A stretch of 64,000 nt of DNA from assembly GCF_914767665.1 (NCBI RefSeq), contig NC_059503.1:21328001-21392000 (forward strand), read 5' to 3'. The position numbers and the translations under genes were made by a program. The first letter of the stretch is position 1, and every line of letters starts with the position of its first letter. The DNA is from Harmonia axyridis. Lineage: Eukaryota > Arthropoda > Insecta > Coleoptera > Coccinellidae. Shown here one piece after another: positions 25,444 to 37,533 of this stretch. Below the pieces are notes generated by a model, which was not told the DNA's origin, ran no database searches, and saw nothing but the letters and a program-made list of their open reading frames with translations.

Positions 25444-28400
25444 TATTCATATTTATTTATAACAGTTATGATTAAGAAATTAAAGAAACTGTTCATATAA
25501 TTAGTTGATTCTAGTAGGTACAATTAGCATTTAGCAGTAGGACGTACTTACATTAACTTATTCTTGTTTGATTCCTCAATTTGAAGAAGAGAAGCTTACC
25601 AGATAGTACCAACAGGTTTTGGCTGATATCAATGGTCATTTTCATATGTTTTTATTAGCACAGTATGCAAATTTTCAAAAACTGAACCCTGAAGCAATTA
25701 ATTGATATTTTTGGGATTTTTTATAATCATGAAGATCTAAACACAAAATTACTATTTTTTTGAGGAGTTGAGTACCTACTTTATTGACTGTTACATAAGA
25801 CAAAATGAATTATTATAATTTCATATATAGGAATCCTCGTTTTAAGCTCGTTGTCATTTTTTACCAAACACGAATACCCATATCAGTTTTTTTTAAATCG
25901 GTAAAATACATGATATTCTACATTAACGCAAAGCATAAGCATAATTAATAATACTGATTAATTGATGATAATTATTTTTTATGCTTTGCTTATGGTTTGA
26001 ACGTACACAGACCGACAGATAGATACGAAATCAACGTTTTTTTTTATCCCGGAGGTGATCATACTTTTGTTAGATTTGATTTCAGTAAGGAGTCTGTTGT
26101 TGGTTGATGGCAGCTCCATAAAAATAAATGAAATACCTATTCCAACGGAAAACTGATATTAAAAAAGTATTTCCCTCCTTGAAACATTTTCCACAATGAT
26201 AAGAAATAAATAACCAAGAAAAATCCTAGAGCTGAAGGAAAGGTTTATAACACAGATGCACATCAATCAGAATTGTAGAGCTGAAAGATTAATTGAATCT
26301 AGAGAACACAACCTAGTAACAACTTTCACGTGACCAGAATTTCTAATGACCGAATTGACAAATCTACAGAGTCGATGTTAGGAGTGAAATAGTGAAGCGA
26401 CCGTTTCAGGCGCATCTATTCTATTTGAGGGTCGGCAATTCGGCCCACTTTGCTGGTCGACCTTGATTCATAAAAACAACATAAGGTTGTTCCGCTCCGC
26501 TGTGTTATTCCGCCTTTACTAAGCTGCCTGTATAATGAATAATCTATGACTGCCCAACCAATAAAAACAGAATTCCCTATTATCCTAATTGAAAATGGGA
26601 TTCATTATGTATTTCACCAAAACGAAAAACAACACTTCGCTTTCAAATCATTTTGAAGCCGATGCTTTTACATTCAACAAATGGAAAATTCCTACGATTT
26701 TGTATTCCAAACTAGTTGCTGATGAATGCTAAATGTTTTCAGAGGAACAATGTCTCACTAGTTTCTTTTTATGCACGATTGGAAGATTCTTCATCGGAAA
26801 AAGAAAGTTCAGTGTTATCATTGGAGCAGGTGCTTTTTTTTGTTATTGATGCTTTTTCAGTAGGGACGCTTTGCTTCAGGCGCCAAAATTACTTGCGCCG
26901 GCCCTGCAAATCCCAATAGACTAACCCATCATTTTATGAGTACATTTCGAAAATTATTCAACTAATCAATTTCGAAATTTACTGTTAGGTTCTGAAAATT
27001 ATTTTTATTTGATGATAAAAATATCTAATCATATTTTGCTGTAGGTACCTGAACTATTTACTATATATCTGTTATAGGACTGAGTAATTATACAAATAAC
27101 TCTACCTACATTCGCCATATACATACTTTGTCATAATGTTATACATTGTGAGAATTTTAGATTCTTAAAATCATTAAACCTTGACTCAAAATTAATTAAT
27201 AATTCTTATTCTCATGTCGTCCATTGAATTTTTTTTACGTTTGGTCATAATTCAAATGATGAGACTTATAATTAAGCAAAAATAATAAATAACGGTGCTT
27301 AAAATTGATATATGAGGTGAGACTTTTTTCTATTTTATAGTCAATTCTCTTGAATATTCGATTTAATACCTATATACGATAAATTAGATTAATTGTTTGA
27401 ATGTTTGAATTATTTTTGTGATATGGTGAGTGACTTTAGTGCCAATATGTTCATTTATTTCAGAATTAAAGAGTTTAATTCAATTATATTATTTAGTCAT
27501 AATAATAACTCAGTTAGAAGGAGCGTGCTTTATGAATAAGTCTGAAGAATTTTATTGTAGGTATATACCTAAACACAGAAGATATTCAATGCAGGGTTGG
27601 GTGGCTAGAAAGTGAGTTAAAAAAAGGGTTTTTGATGGGTGAAATATTTTTATAGCTCAAAAGTAATTATGATATCCGATTTTTCAAAATTATGTCGTGT
27701 TCTTAAAAGATATGATGATATTCCAGTGTAAGCCGTCATTTAAAGGCTTTAGCCACATCAGTGGATCAAATCGAATAGAGTACCTAAGTACCTACGTTTT
27801 ATTGATATAAGGTCAAAATTGGCAGTTGAATACTAAATAAAGCTGAAGCGACATAGACTTCAAGAGAGTTTTATGAATGATCTTAATTGACTTAAATGTA
27901 TGTTCCATAATTATGTTATATCGATAATTATTTTCAGCGAGTCCTTCAGATCTATTATTTTGCTTTTTTTTCATTATCATACATATGTTAGGATGGAAGA
28001 AATGCAAGAGAATCATTACAATTTTTAAGATAGTATAATAGTTTAAGAGGCCGTGGACACCTGACTAACGTCATAGTGTAAAAGCTGAAAGCTTTCACAC
28101 TCAATATCCCTAATTAGGTAAGGTATAAATGGTCAATGAAAAATTCAGAACATCATGGCTTTAGCAGGTAGCTGGTGATCAAGGTGTGGGTATCAAATTT
28201 TAATCATATTACGTCATAAATAAGAATTAAATCTGAAATTTTTATGGTATTGGAATAATTACCAAAAGATGCTCTGCCAAATGACAGACATTTGGCTAGA
28301 AACCAGACAGCCCCATGTTGAAAAAATTTAGGGTTAATTCAAGCCATAAGCAGAAATTAACATATTGCAATTGGAAAATTAGCAGAAGAGTTAATCGATA

Positions 28401-28875
28401 GACACTTTTCATATTGAAAACCCCCTGCACTGAATGAGAACGTCATTTCAGGACAGATTCACAAAATCAAAGGTCAAGTATAGGTATGCGAAGTATGCGA
28501 GACATATATCGGAAATTGAACAACTTATATAGTATATATATTGTGCAACAAGTGGGGAAAATCCAACTTTTCTCGCGAGTGTGGAAGTTTGTGGCACGAG
28601 CCTGAAAGGCTAGTTGATTACCTTGTTACCTTTTATTTATAAATATTTATCACTTCAATTTTTAACTTTTTTGTTTATGACCCGCTACCAATCAAAGATA
28701 AAATGATCTATAATTTTTATTGGCCATTCCAACCTGACTCTATTGGGGTACAGCAATTGTCAGCTTTTATACATAAGTCTAGGGTACACAGGCTCTTACT
28801 CTAATAGTATTTGTATATTGAACAGATCTTAAACAGAACAGATCATTGACAAGTGACTGCTATTACTTCTTCCAG
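25444..28875. repeat. Intergenic DNA copies 3-4; first copy of a segmental duplication
   Basis: Much of 26280-27990 recurs, diverged, in the copy 4-5 intergenic DNA (32370-33179 continuing at 38903-39200). Examples: AATAGACTAACCCATCAT at 26917 and 32430; TTGTGATATGGTGAGT at 27416 and 32904; AAGCCGTCATTT at 27730 and 38920. This copy contains about 550 bp (roughly 26360-26915) missing from the second, bordered by GC-rich GCAGGGCC-type ends, so probably an insertion. The shared ATATG/GTGAGT could be the donor of a leader exon for copies 4 and 5. No coding gene seen. Confidence 0.7.
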
Positions 28876-31384
28876 ATGAAACTCTTCAACATTGAATGGG
28901 CTCCTTTACAACTTCCCTTAAAGAGGAGATTGCAAACATTGGCCATTGCTGCTATCATATACGTATATGCCTTCTTTATTTTTGTAATGCCTAGTGTATT
29001 GTACTACCTGATCTTTTATTCGAAACTGTGGTGGCTCTGCATCATTTACCTGGTTTGGAGTTTCTTCATCGACACTGACAGAAGTTCAGACAGAACATCT
29101 AAATGGTACAGAAACTGCAGTTGGTTCAAATACTCAAGAGATTATTTTCCTATAAAGTTGAATAGAATTTTTGTCAACGAACTCGACTCGAAACGGAATT
29201 ATCTCTTCTGCTGTTTTCCTCATGGATTTTTAGGTTTTGGACCCCTATTGAGTCTTACAACTAATACTGAAGGCACCCGTAAATATTTTCCGTTTCACTC
29301 TATTTACACTCATACTTTAACAATAAACTTTTATATTCCAATATTCAGAGAATTAGCAATTATGCTAGGTCTCGTTCCTACCTCTAAGGAATGCTTGGAT
29401 CAAAAAATGGGAAAACCTGGCGGAGGAAACATTTCTGTTTTGATCGTTGGGGGAGCAGAAGAAGCTTTCCACTGCAATCCTGGAGTACACAGTATTGTCT
29501 TGAAGAATAGGAAAGGTTTCATTAAGGTAGCTCTGAGGAATGGATGTCCTCTGGTTCCTGTATATAGTTTTGGTGAAAACGAGGTATATGGGCAATATGA
29601 ATTCGAAGAAGGCTCAATCATAAGAAAACTACAACGAAAGTTGAAGGAATTGACAGGTGTTGCATTTGTCCTCTGCAAAGGAAGAGGTTTTTTTCAATAT
29701 TCATTTGGAATTGTACCTTATAGACGTCCGATCAATGTTGTTGGTGAGTAGATACATTTTGCGATTCTATACATTGAAAACGTTATACAGGGTGGCCATT
29801 TGAAAACGAAACAGACGAGATTACAGACGAAATAAAGTTTTTCGATAGAAATGCTCGGACAGGTCGATATCTGTTTCGAGGGGAACAACTTAAGATGTAG
29901 GTTACGGACGCATAGCGCTTCAACCCTTGCTGCTACAACCCCCACCCCCAATTTTTGAATAGGGAAGATGGGGTGAGTGATACCTCAATTTAAAGGTATT
30001 TTTATACTGATTTCAGTACAGTAATTGTTTTTTAATTTTATGCATTAGTTCTCGAAATATTCATGCGTTAGTTAGTTGGGAAGGAAGCCACAGTCATGGT
30101 TGTTTTGAAGCTCAAAATGTCGATTTTTCACAAAACACTACAAGTGCCATGAAAACACCACTTCATTTTCAAATACTTAGTTAAGAATATTTCGAGAACT
30201 AATGCATAAAATGAAAAAACAATTACTGTGCTGAAATCAGTATAAAAATACCTTTCAAATGAGGTATCACTCACCCCATCTTCCCTATTCAAAATTTGGG
30301 GGTGAGGGTTGTAGTAGCGAAGGTTGAAGCGCTATGCGTCCGTAACCTATATCTTAAGTTGTCCTCCTCGAAACAGAAATCGACCTGTCCGAGCATTTCT
30401 ATCGAAAAACTTTATTTCGTCTGTAATCTCGTCTGTTTCGTTTTCAAATGGCCACCCTGTATGTATTCTTATTTATTCTTCAAATATTAAGTTGAATAAA
30501 AAACAAGTTGATTAAACTTTATAAACTTTCAATAAAACAGCTGAATAATGTAATAGTTGAATAGACGTAACGATTGACGTATTTTTTAATACAATTTTTC
30601 TTTTCAGTATCTCCTTTTTGGAAATATTTATTACATTTTGTCCTTACTTGACGGAAATTCATCAAAAATGAAATAAAACAAAGTAATTCCCACAAATATT
30701 TTCTTGTCTCCGACAATTGTCTCGTCACACTGTGGCTTCATCATCAGGCTATATTTTTTGACTGATGTGAATACAGGGTTTCCGCTAAAGCGGCTTCCAT
30801 CTGAAAATGTTTTCGAATATAAAGGGCAGGATAGATCTGCATGATGAACCAAACAACTAACTGGAATTGTTTAATGAAATACAAAATATATTTTACTCAC
30901 AAGCTCTGAGATTCCAGTATTCTATAGAAGCTTGAATGATTCGGGATAAAAAAAATTTAAGACCTTAATTTTAATAATAAATTATCATTTCATAAAGTAT
31001 TTAGGTACCTATTTCATAGAGAGATCAAGATGTACGATATTGCATTGATCCATGAAGCTAGATATTGCAAATCACCAATTCTGATTGAAAATTCATTGAT
31101 CTAATTCTAAAAATTAATTTCTGCTAAAATATGTCATCTGATCTGATCTAGTTTACATATTGGATGCTTTTCGTTCTATTAAACTTTGAATTCGAATAAC
31201 TTCTTAAACTGCGATTTTATTTTCAGTTGGCGAACCCATAGATGTCCAGAAAACAGAAAATCCAACTAAAGAACAGATCGATGATTTGCATCAACTTTTT
31301 GAAAAGAAACTAGTGGAACTATTCGAGAGTCAAAAGAAATATTATTTGGACAATCATGAAACGGCTCGTTTAGTAATTTGTTAA
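28876..31384 (+). CDS. DGAT2/MOGAT-family acyltransferase, copy 4 (chimeric by duplication)
   Basis: Exons 28876-29743 and 31227-31384, phase-1 junction, 341 aa; the ATG follows acceptor TTCCAG directly. IEWAPLQLPLKRRLQT, a hydrophobic hairpin at about 22-64, DYFP (89-92), FPHG (114-117), VGGAEEAFH, NRKGFIK, VPVYSFGENE and GRGFFQYSFGI are present, so it looks functional. The main exon protein is about 80% identical by eye to copy 5. The last exon is about 94% identical to copy 3 but only about 81% to copy 5. The first part of the intron resembles the copy 5 intron and the last part the copy 3 intron. A 672-bp foldback element sits 44 nt after the donor. Confidence 0.9.
29788..30459. mobile_element. 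Foldback element with long inverted arms in copy 4 intron
   Basis: 672 bp, starting CAGGGTGGCCATTTG and ending with its inverse, with TA at 29786-29787 and 30460-30461. Arms of roughly 270-280 nt can be followed inward: AAACAGACGAGATTACAG, then GGACGCATAGCGCTTCAA, then ATGCATTAGTTCTCGAAATA, each found inverted. About 120 nt of loop remain. No transposase. The copy 5 intron at the matching place (about 41150) lacks it. Confidence 0.88.
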
Positions 31385-33179
31385 TGTTCATCTTTATATA
31401 CAGCAGTTATGGTTCAGCAATGAATCTGTTCATATAATAATTAGGTTATTCCATCTGTCAGTATAATCAACAGGATGTATATAAACTTATTGCTGTTTGA
31501 TAGAAAAGCTATCAATTATGTTGTCTTTTTCATTAGCTCATTATGCAATAACTCCAAAACTCATGAAGCCATAGATTTCAATAAAGATGAAAATGGATTC
31601 AAAAGTTTTCAAGTTACCAAGGTAAAATTGTAGATTTTCACATGAAAGGCGTATGGCTTTCTGGTGTATATCACGCACCATTTTGAGAAAAATCAGGGAT
31701 ATCTCCAACGCACGTCCTTTTCGGTTAAAGATCTATAGTAACTTTCCGTTATATTTCGAAATATATATAATTATATTCGTGAAATAAATTATAACTTCAG
31801 AGTAATAATCAGAGATAGAGGGGACATATGTCATTTTCAGTAAATGAATTTCGAATCCAAAACACGTGATGGTGTTGGCACATTATATATCGAGCCTGTC
31901 GACTCAAGTTCAATTACCAAATTCTTAATAGCGGCCTCAGAAGAATGATTATGTTGACTGAAATTATATATTTTTATAGTGAATTTTTTTATTTGAATTC
32001 GAGTGAAATTGAATTAATTGTAACAATTGCTCGAGATTTCCCTATAGATATGTCAGAAAACGAAATGTCATATAGTTCCGTTGTGAAAAACGAAGTTCTT
32101 CAATCCTTTATGAATATGAATATGGATATGGATGATATACAGGATACAGGGTATTTGATCATATACTGGACAAACATATATAAGTATAACCAGGCGAATT
32201 TTTTTGCCTTATGACATACTTACCTTGTTTCCAAACCATAAGCGAGATACAGGGTGTTCAATCATTCATTGAGTGTGGTCAGTTATGTATAACCTTTGAA
32301 GATAAGATTTCTGTTCACATTATGGCTCAATAAAATTGTTTTTTTGTAAATTTTTTTTGTAGTACTTAGTAACCTAGTAACACCTTTCAGGTTACCAGAA
32401 TTTCGGAAGATCGAATTGAAACAAACCGAATAGACTAACCCATCATGTGGGTACATTTCGAAAATGATTAAACTAAATTTTAGGATTTTACACAAGGTTT
32501 TGAAACTTACTGTTATTTGATCATAAGAATATACCTACTACTAAGGATCTTGATTCATAATATGTTTGTTACAGGACTAAGTACTTATACCTACAGATGC
32601 ATAGTTTTTCATTCGCTAAAAACAAAGTTTGTCCTAATGTTATACATTGTGATGGAATCTTGCATTTTTAAAATTAATTAACCTCGACTTAATTACAAGA
32701 AAATTGTTATTCTCATGTCGTCAATTGTTTGTTTTTTTTTGTTGAGTTAAAATACAATTCAGGTGATGAACCAAGGGAAAATAATGAATTATGGTGTATT
32801 TGAGGTGAGTCTCTATTCTATATAGTAACGAATTCTCTTGAATATTCGACTTAATACCTATTATAGAGGTAAGATATTCATTGTTTAAATATGGAACTAT
32901 TTTTGTGATATGGTGAGTCACTGAAATGCCAATATTTTAATTTTCTAGAGGTTAAGAGTTTCATTCAATTATTCATTATAATCATTTATCGTTAGAAGAA
33001 ACATGCTTTATGAATAATTCTAACTATACTTACTGAAGATATTTAATGCAGGGTTGGGTGCCGGAAAGTTAATTAAAGAAGAAAGGATTTCGGATATGTG
33101 AGAAGTTTTTATGACTCAATAGTAAATAATTATGTTGCCCGGTGTTTCGAAAATTGAGTCGTATTCTTAGAAGATATGA
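31385..33179. other. Intergenic DNA after copy 4
   Basis: No gene recognised. From about 32370 it is the second copy of the segment seen at 26280-27725. Short frames at 31945 and 32283 have no family features. A lone CAGGGTGTTC end motif lies at 32251. Confidence 0.6.
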
Positions 33180-33281
33180 ATAGAATAGAATAGAAATTTA
33201 TTAATTGTAAAAATGCTACAAATATAACAAGTTGATATATACTACAGCAAAGTACAACAAGTCAAGAAGAAAGCATGAGTC

Positions 33282-35177
33282 TCACAGCTCCGGTTGATAA
33301 TTTCTACACCATGTATAAAATTCAGTCAAATTATAGGGTTCGCTGTTTATAATGAATCTTTTCAATATTCTCTTGAAACGTTCAAGTTTTCTGGATTTCA
33401 GCATATCTGAAGGAAGTGAGTTCAATAGCTTGATACACATGAAATGCACACCCTTTTGTGATAATGTAAGGGAGTGAAGCGGATAATGATAAGGGTAGAG
33501 TCGTCGGGTGTTATTTTGATTTTTAAACTCCTCAAAGAATTTGGGATGATCCAGAATGAAACATATGCACTTGTACACATACATTCCAGGCAATGTCATT
33601 AGCCCTGCCTCCTTAAAGTGCCCTCTGCAGGATTCTCGAAAACCAAGCCCCAGCAGTACCCGTAGTGCTTGCTTTTGAGCAATGAATATTCTATCGATCA
33701 GTGATGAGCCTCCCCAGAAAATTATTCCATACGTGAGAAGCGATTCGATTTGGGAGCAGTATATTATTCTCAGGATGTTGGCATCAATTTGAAATTTCAG
33801 AACCCTCAAGCTGTAAATAGAGGAGTTCAACTTCTTAATTAAAATGCGACTGTGTTCTTTCCATTTGAGGTTCTCATCAAGATGTATACCCAGAAATCTT
33901 GTGGTATTCTCCAACATTACAGTCTGTCCTCTGCACTCAAAGCTGTTTGGGAAAAGTAAATTATTTCTATCTGTACGGAAGGCTACACACTCCGTCTTAG
34001 TCATGTTCAGCTGCAAACTATTCTGTTCACACCACTTCTTCGTCTGAGTTAAAGCGTTCTGTGCTCCATAAATGAGGTTACTGATTTTATGTGATCTAAT
34101 CATTATGTTTGTGTCGTCAGCATACAATACTGATTCCCAAGAGTGCTCCCTGAGGACCTCTGGCAAGTCATTTATGTAAAGGACGAAAAGAAGCGGTCCA
34201 AGAATACTTCCCTGAGGTACGCCTCTCGCTATCTTCTTCACAGTGGAGTTGTATTCCCTACCATCCATACATATAGCAACCTGTTGCGTTCTATTCTGCA
34301 AATAGTTTAGGATGAGATGAAGTTGTTTGTCTCTGATGCCATATCTTTCGAGTTTGTGTATAAGTATGGAATGATCAACATTATCAAAGGCTTTAGATAA
34401 GTCGAGAAACAAACAAAGAGGTACTTCACCAGCTTCTATTGAATTTATGATGGAGGTATTAAATTGAAAAATTGCAGTTTCAGTGCTTCTACCAGAAAGG
34501 AAACCATGTTGTGACTTGTCGAACGCATGGAACTTTCCGAAAAACTTGATCAAACGTTGCGCCAATATTTTCTCAAAGATCTTGGAGAAAGAATTCAGAA
34601 TACTGATCGGGCGGTAGTTACCAAGGTGCTCAGCGTCCCCCTTTTTTAATAGTGGTTTGATAATTGCCATTTTCAATCTATCAGGGAAAACCCCCTCTAT
34701 GAAAGATTTGTTGATAATTCGGCTAAGAGGCTCAGCTATTATGTGAGCAGAGTCCTTTATAATTCTCATAGGAATTCCATCATAGCCAGTTGAATTCTTA
34801 TTTTTTAGGCTTTTTATGCATGAGAGTACCTCTCCTTCAGTTACAGGAAATACATAGAAAGAATTTTCAATCTTCTTAATTCCAGAAAAAGAATTCTCTT
34901 GAACTAAATTGATGTACCCAGCTTCATTGCTTTGGAAAAGGATATTGAATTTTTCAGCAATTTCCTGTAGATTACCATCGGGTAAGATACTTGTTTTGGG
35001 CCTTTTTTTACTTGGTTTCAAGTCATTTATGATTTGCCAGGTGGTCTTAGGTCTATTTGCAGAATTTTCTATCAAGTTACCATAATAGTTCCGCTTATCC
35101 CTGCAAATGGCTATGTCGTAGTCTCGCTTTGCTCTTTTATACATTTCAACGAAGTCTGTGTTCATGCAAGATATCAC
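33282..35177 (-). CDS. Reverse transcriptase part of the CR1-like ORF2
   Basis: A 631-codon open frame. Visible RT motifs: NYRPISILNSFSKIFEK, QHGFLSGRSTETA, LFLDLSKAFDNVDH, GVPQGSILGPLLF and LYADDTNIM (catalytic YADD). The C-terminal thumb/tail includes LLTYGIIFWGG. The first residues belong to the linker after the endonuclease; the true frame continues upstream to about 35225 where a frameshift separates it from 35201-36052. Needed for target-primed reverse transcription. Intact catalytic core suggests recent activity, but the frameshift should block ORF2 translation as one protein. Confidence 0.9.
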   Translation of the reverse strand: MISCMNTDFVEMYKRAKRDYDIAICRDKRNYYGNLIENSANRPKTTWQIINDLKPSKKRPKTSILPDGNLQEIAEKFNILFQSNEAGYINLVQENSFSGIKKIENSFYVFPVTEGEVLSCIKSLKNKNSTGYDGIPMRIIKDSAHIIAEPLSRIINKSFIEGVFPDRLKMAIIKPLLKKGDAEHLGNYRPISILNSFSKIFEKILAQRLIKFFGKFHAFDKSQHGFLSGRSTETAIFQFNTSIINSIEAGEVPLCLFLDLSKAFDNVDHSILIHKLERYGIRDKQLHLILNYLQNRTQQVAICMDGREYNSTVKKIARGVPQGSILGPLLFVLYINDLPEVLREHSWESVLYADDTNIMIRSHKISNLIYGAQNALTQTKKWCEQNSLQLNMTKTECVAFRTDRNNLLFPNSFECRGQTVMLENTTRFLGIHLDENLKWKEHSRILIKKLNSSIYSLRVLKFQIDANILRIIYCSQIESLLTYGIIFWGGSSLIDRIFIAQKQALRVLLGLGFRESCRGHFKEAGLMTLPGMYVYKCICFILDHPKFFEEFKNQNNTRRLYPYHYPLHSLTLSQKGVHFMCIKLLNSLPSDMLKSRKLERFKRILKRFIINSEPYNLTEFYTWCRNYQPEL

Positions 35178-35200
35178 AAAAAGGCTGTCAAGATGTTGCT

Positions 35201-36150
35201 TTAGTTTGAATAACTCTGGGGATTCTTTGTATCGTTTAGAATTGATTGGAACTTTTTTGTTAGCAATGGAAAATGGTCATTGAAAGTAGTTATGAAGAAA
35301 TCGGAAAACTCATTCCATGTTTCATTTACACCCTGGGCTGCAACATTTCCAATGGGGCCGCAAGTCTTGCCCTTCAAAGATTCCAGAAAAGCATTTAAAG
35401 CCTCTGCATTATAGTTTCTATAGCTCACTGTCTTATGTGACTGTTTTTTGACAACTTCAATGTTGCTCCTAAAAAGCTGTGCAGAATGATCAGATAAGTG
35501 CGCTTCAATGACAGTGGTCTCACCTTGACCAATATTTGTGAATACGTTATCCAGGCATCTACCACTACTAATCCTTGTTGGCTCCCAAACAGTAATCTCC
35601 ACATCGAAGGTCTCCAGGAGAGAAACAAGGTCATGTGCAACCTCCAATTCCCTGTCCAACAAATTTATGTTGAAATCGCCTGTGATAACATATGTTGCAT
35701 TCTCACTATTTAGTATTTCTAGAATTAAAGTTAATTTTTCAAAAAACGTTTCAAAATCATGAGATGAAGAAGGCCTATAAATGCACACTACAACAATTTT
35801 TTTACTACCATAAACAGAAACATTACATGCTGAACATTCGATTATAGTGGACACACTGAGGTTTTTGAGATCTAGCCTCTCTTTGATTTCCATATGATTC
35901 AGACAGTACACCGCACAGCCACCATGCTTTCCCTTACTTCTGCAGAAGGCACTAACAAGCTTGTAATCAGCAAAGGTATGCTGCTCGAGTTCATCAGGAT
36001 CTTTCCAGTGTTCTGTCAATGCAAAACAATCAGGTTTCTCTTGTTGTAACAAATTTTCAAATTTCCCTTGCTTCGCCCCACCAACAGATCTGACATTTTG
36101 ATGGAGGACTGAAAATCCTGAGAAACTTTGACAAGTTTTGAACGTTATTT
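35201..36150 (-). CDS. APE-type endonuclease part of the CR1-like ORF2
   Basis: The open frame from an internal ATG at 36052 reads CFALTEHW, GGCAVY, VVCIYRPSS, VITGDFNINLLD, LDNVFTN and LSDHSAQLF, the motif order of apurinic-like LINE endonucleases. Upstream in the same frame LHQNVRSVGG supplies the usual start of this domain, so the domain begins near 36150. It nicks target DNA to prime reverse transcription. It ends by frameshift near 35201 before the RT. Confidence 0.88.
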
Positions 36151-37533
36151 TACTGTTGCTTCTCCTCTCATCACGGAAAAATTTTGTTCTCTATACTTTG
36201 CCACGGTAGTACTTTCTTTATTATAACCTGTGATAATAAATTCCAATTATAAAGTTGCTGATGAGACAATTAATCAGTCATAAACAATTAATTAATCAGG
36301 GTTGGGTTAAGTACTTTTAATCACAAATAAATTTTTAAATCTGAAATAACAATAACTATAATCTAATAAGTTTCTTACAAATATATAATTCTTAGTTCTA
36401 ATAGACTGAATCGAAAGATTGCAATACCGTGCACTTAGGACAATTATACACTAATGAGTAATTTAGATAATGAAGTTCTAGTTAAAGCAGTCAAAATGTG
36501 AATGATGAAAAATTTAAAGTATCAAGCTAATATGGAATGTAATCTCTAAGAATAAGGATGAAGTTGAATTTGGAAAAATATACGATTAAGAAAATTTAAA
36601 AAAAAGATACTCAATTTGGATAAGTTGAAATATAAGACAATATGAAATTATGAGTACTAAACTTTGAGAACTGCGAATACAAATCTGGAATATTAAATAT
36701 ACTGAATATAATGTGAAAATTACAATATTCAAATATTGGTAATGTTAATATAAGAAAATATAATAAAAATTTAGAAAAGGAAATGTGCCAAAGGTGAATT
36801 TAATATTATATCCAAAATTGTATCTAATCAACAATGAAGAAAAAAAAACCATGAGAAGGAACTTATCTTAAAATTAGGGTGAATCTCCTCCCCAAGCCAA
36901 CTGTACCAAGTGACTCAAAATGAAACGGTATGAAAATCTCTAGCAACAAATGTAGGACCAATTGAACAATTTTCCCAGGAGGTATGCACCATTAACTCGC
37001 AATTTTCGTGAAGATCTTGAATGATACCAATACGTCCAATAGAAAAAAATTACCATATAATAAAAATCTAAGAATGACAGAAAAAAGTATGTATTACTTT
37101 AAAATTCAATTCAAATTGATCACAAGGTAACTTACCCTCGTTGTCGAGGATTTTCACTCAATTGTAGCTCACAAAATAAATACTTGATTTGACTAGGCTA
37201 TCCAAATTAAATTGATTATTGCCTTAGCAGAAAAATTAATTCAGCTACCATAATAAATTTCAAAAAATGCCGACTTTAAACTCTACTGCTCGCCAAAATT
37301 TCGTTGTTACTCTGTGAGAGGCTACGATGGAAAAAGAACGATATTCGAAATGCATTTTCAAAAGAACTCAAATTGAATGATAACCGAGATACAAAAAAAT
37401 GAATGAAAAAACTGAACGTGTTGATGTTACTTTTTGTGTTTTAAATGCAAGTTTGAATTCAACGCTATAACATGACATCTACCGGCAATGCAACATACCT
37501 CCTGTTACAGAAATCATTAACCACAGGAACAAA
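36151..37533. other. Spacer between ORF1 and ORF2 of the CR1-like element
   Basis: About 1.35 kb of very AT-rich DNA without a coding frame. This is long for an ORF1-ORF2 spacer; it may be an insertion or decayed coding sequence inside the element. Confidence 0.4.

Noticed and set aside
29718..30490. Mirror-image frames MGVGVVAARVEALCVRN and MGVRVVVAKVEALCVRN as a gene pair
   Set aside because: Produced by the two arms of the 29788-30459 foldback element.
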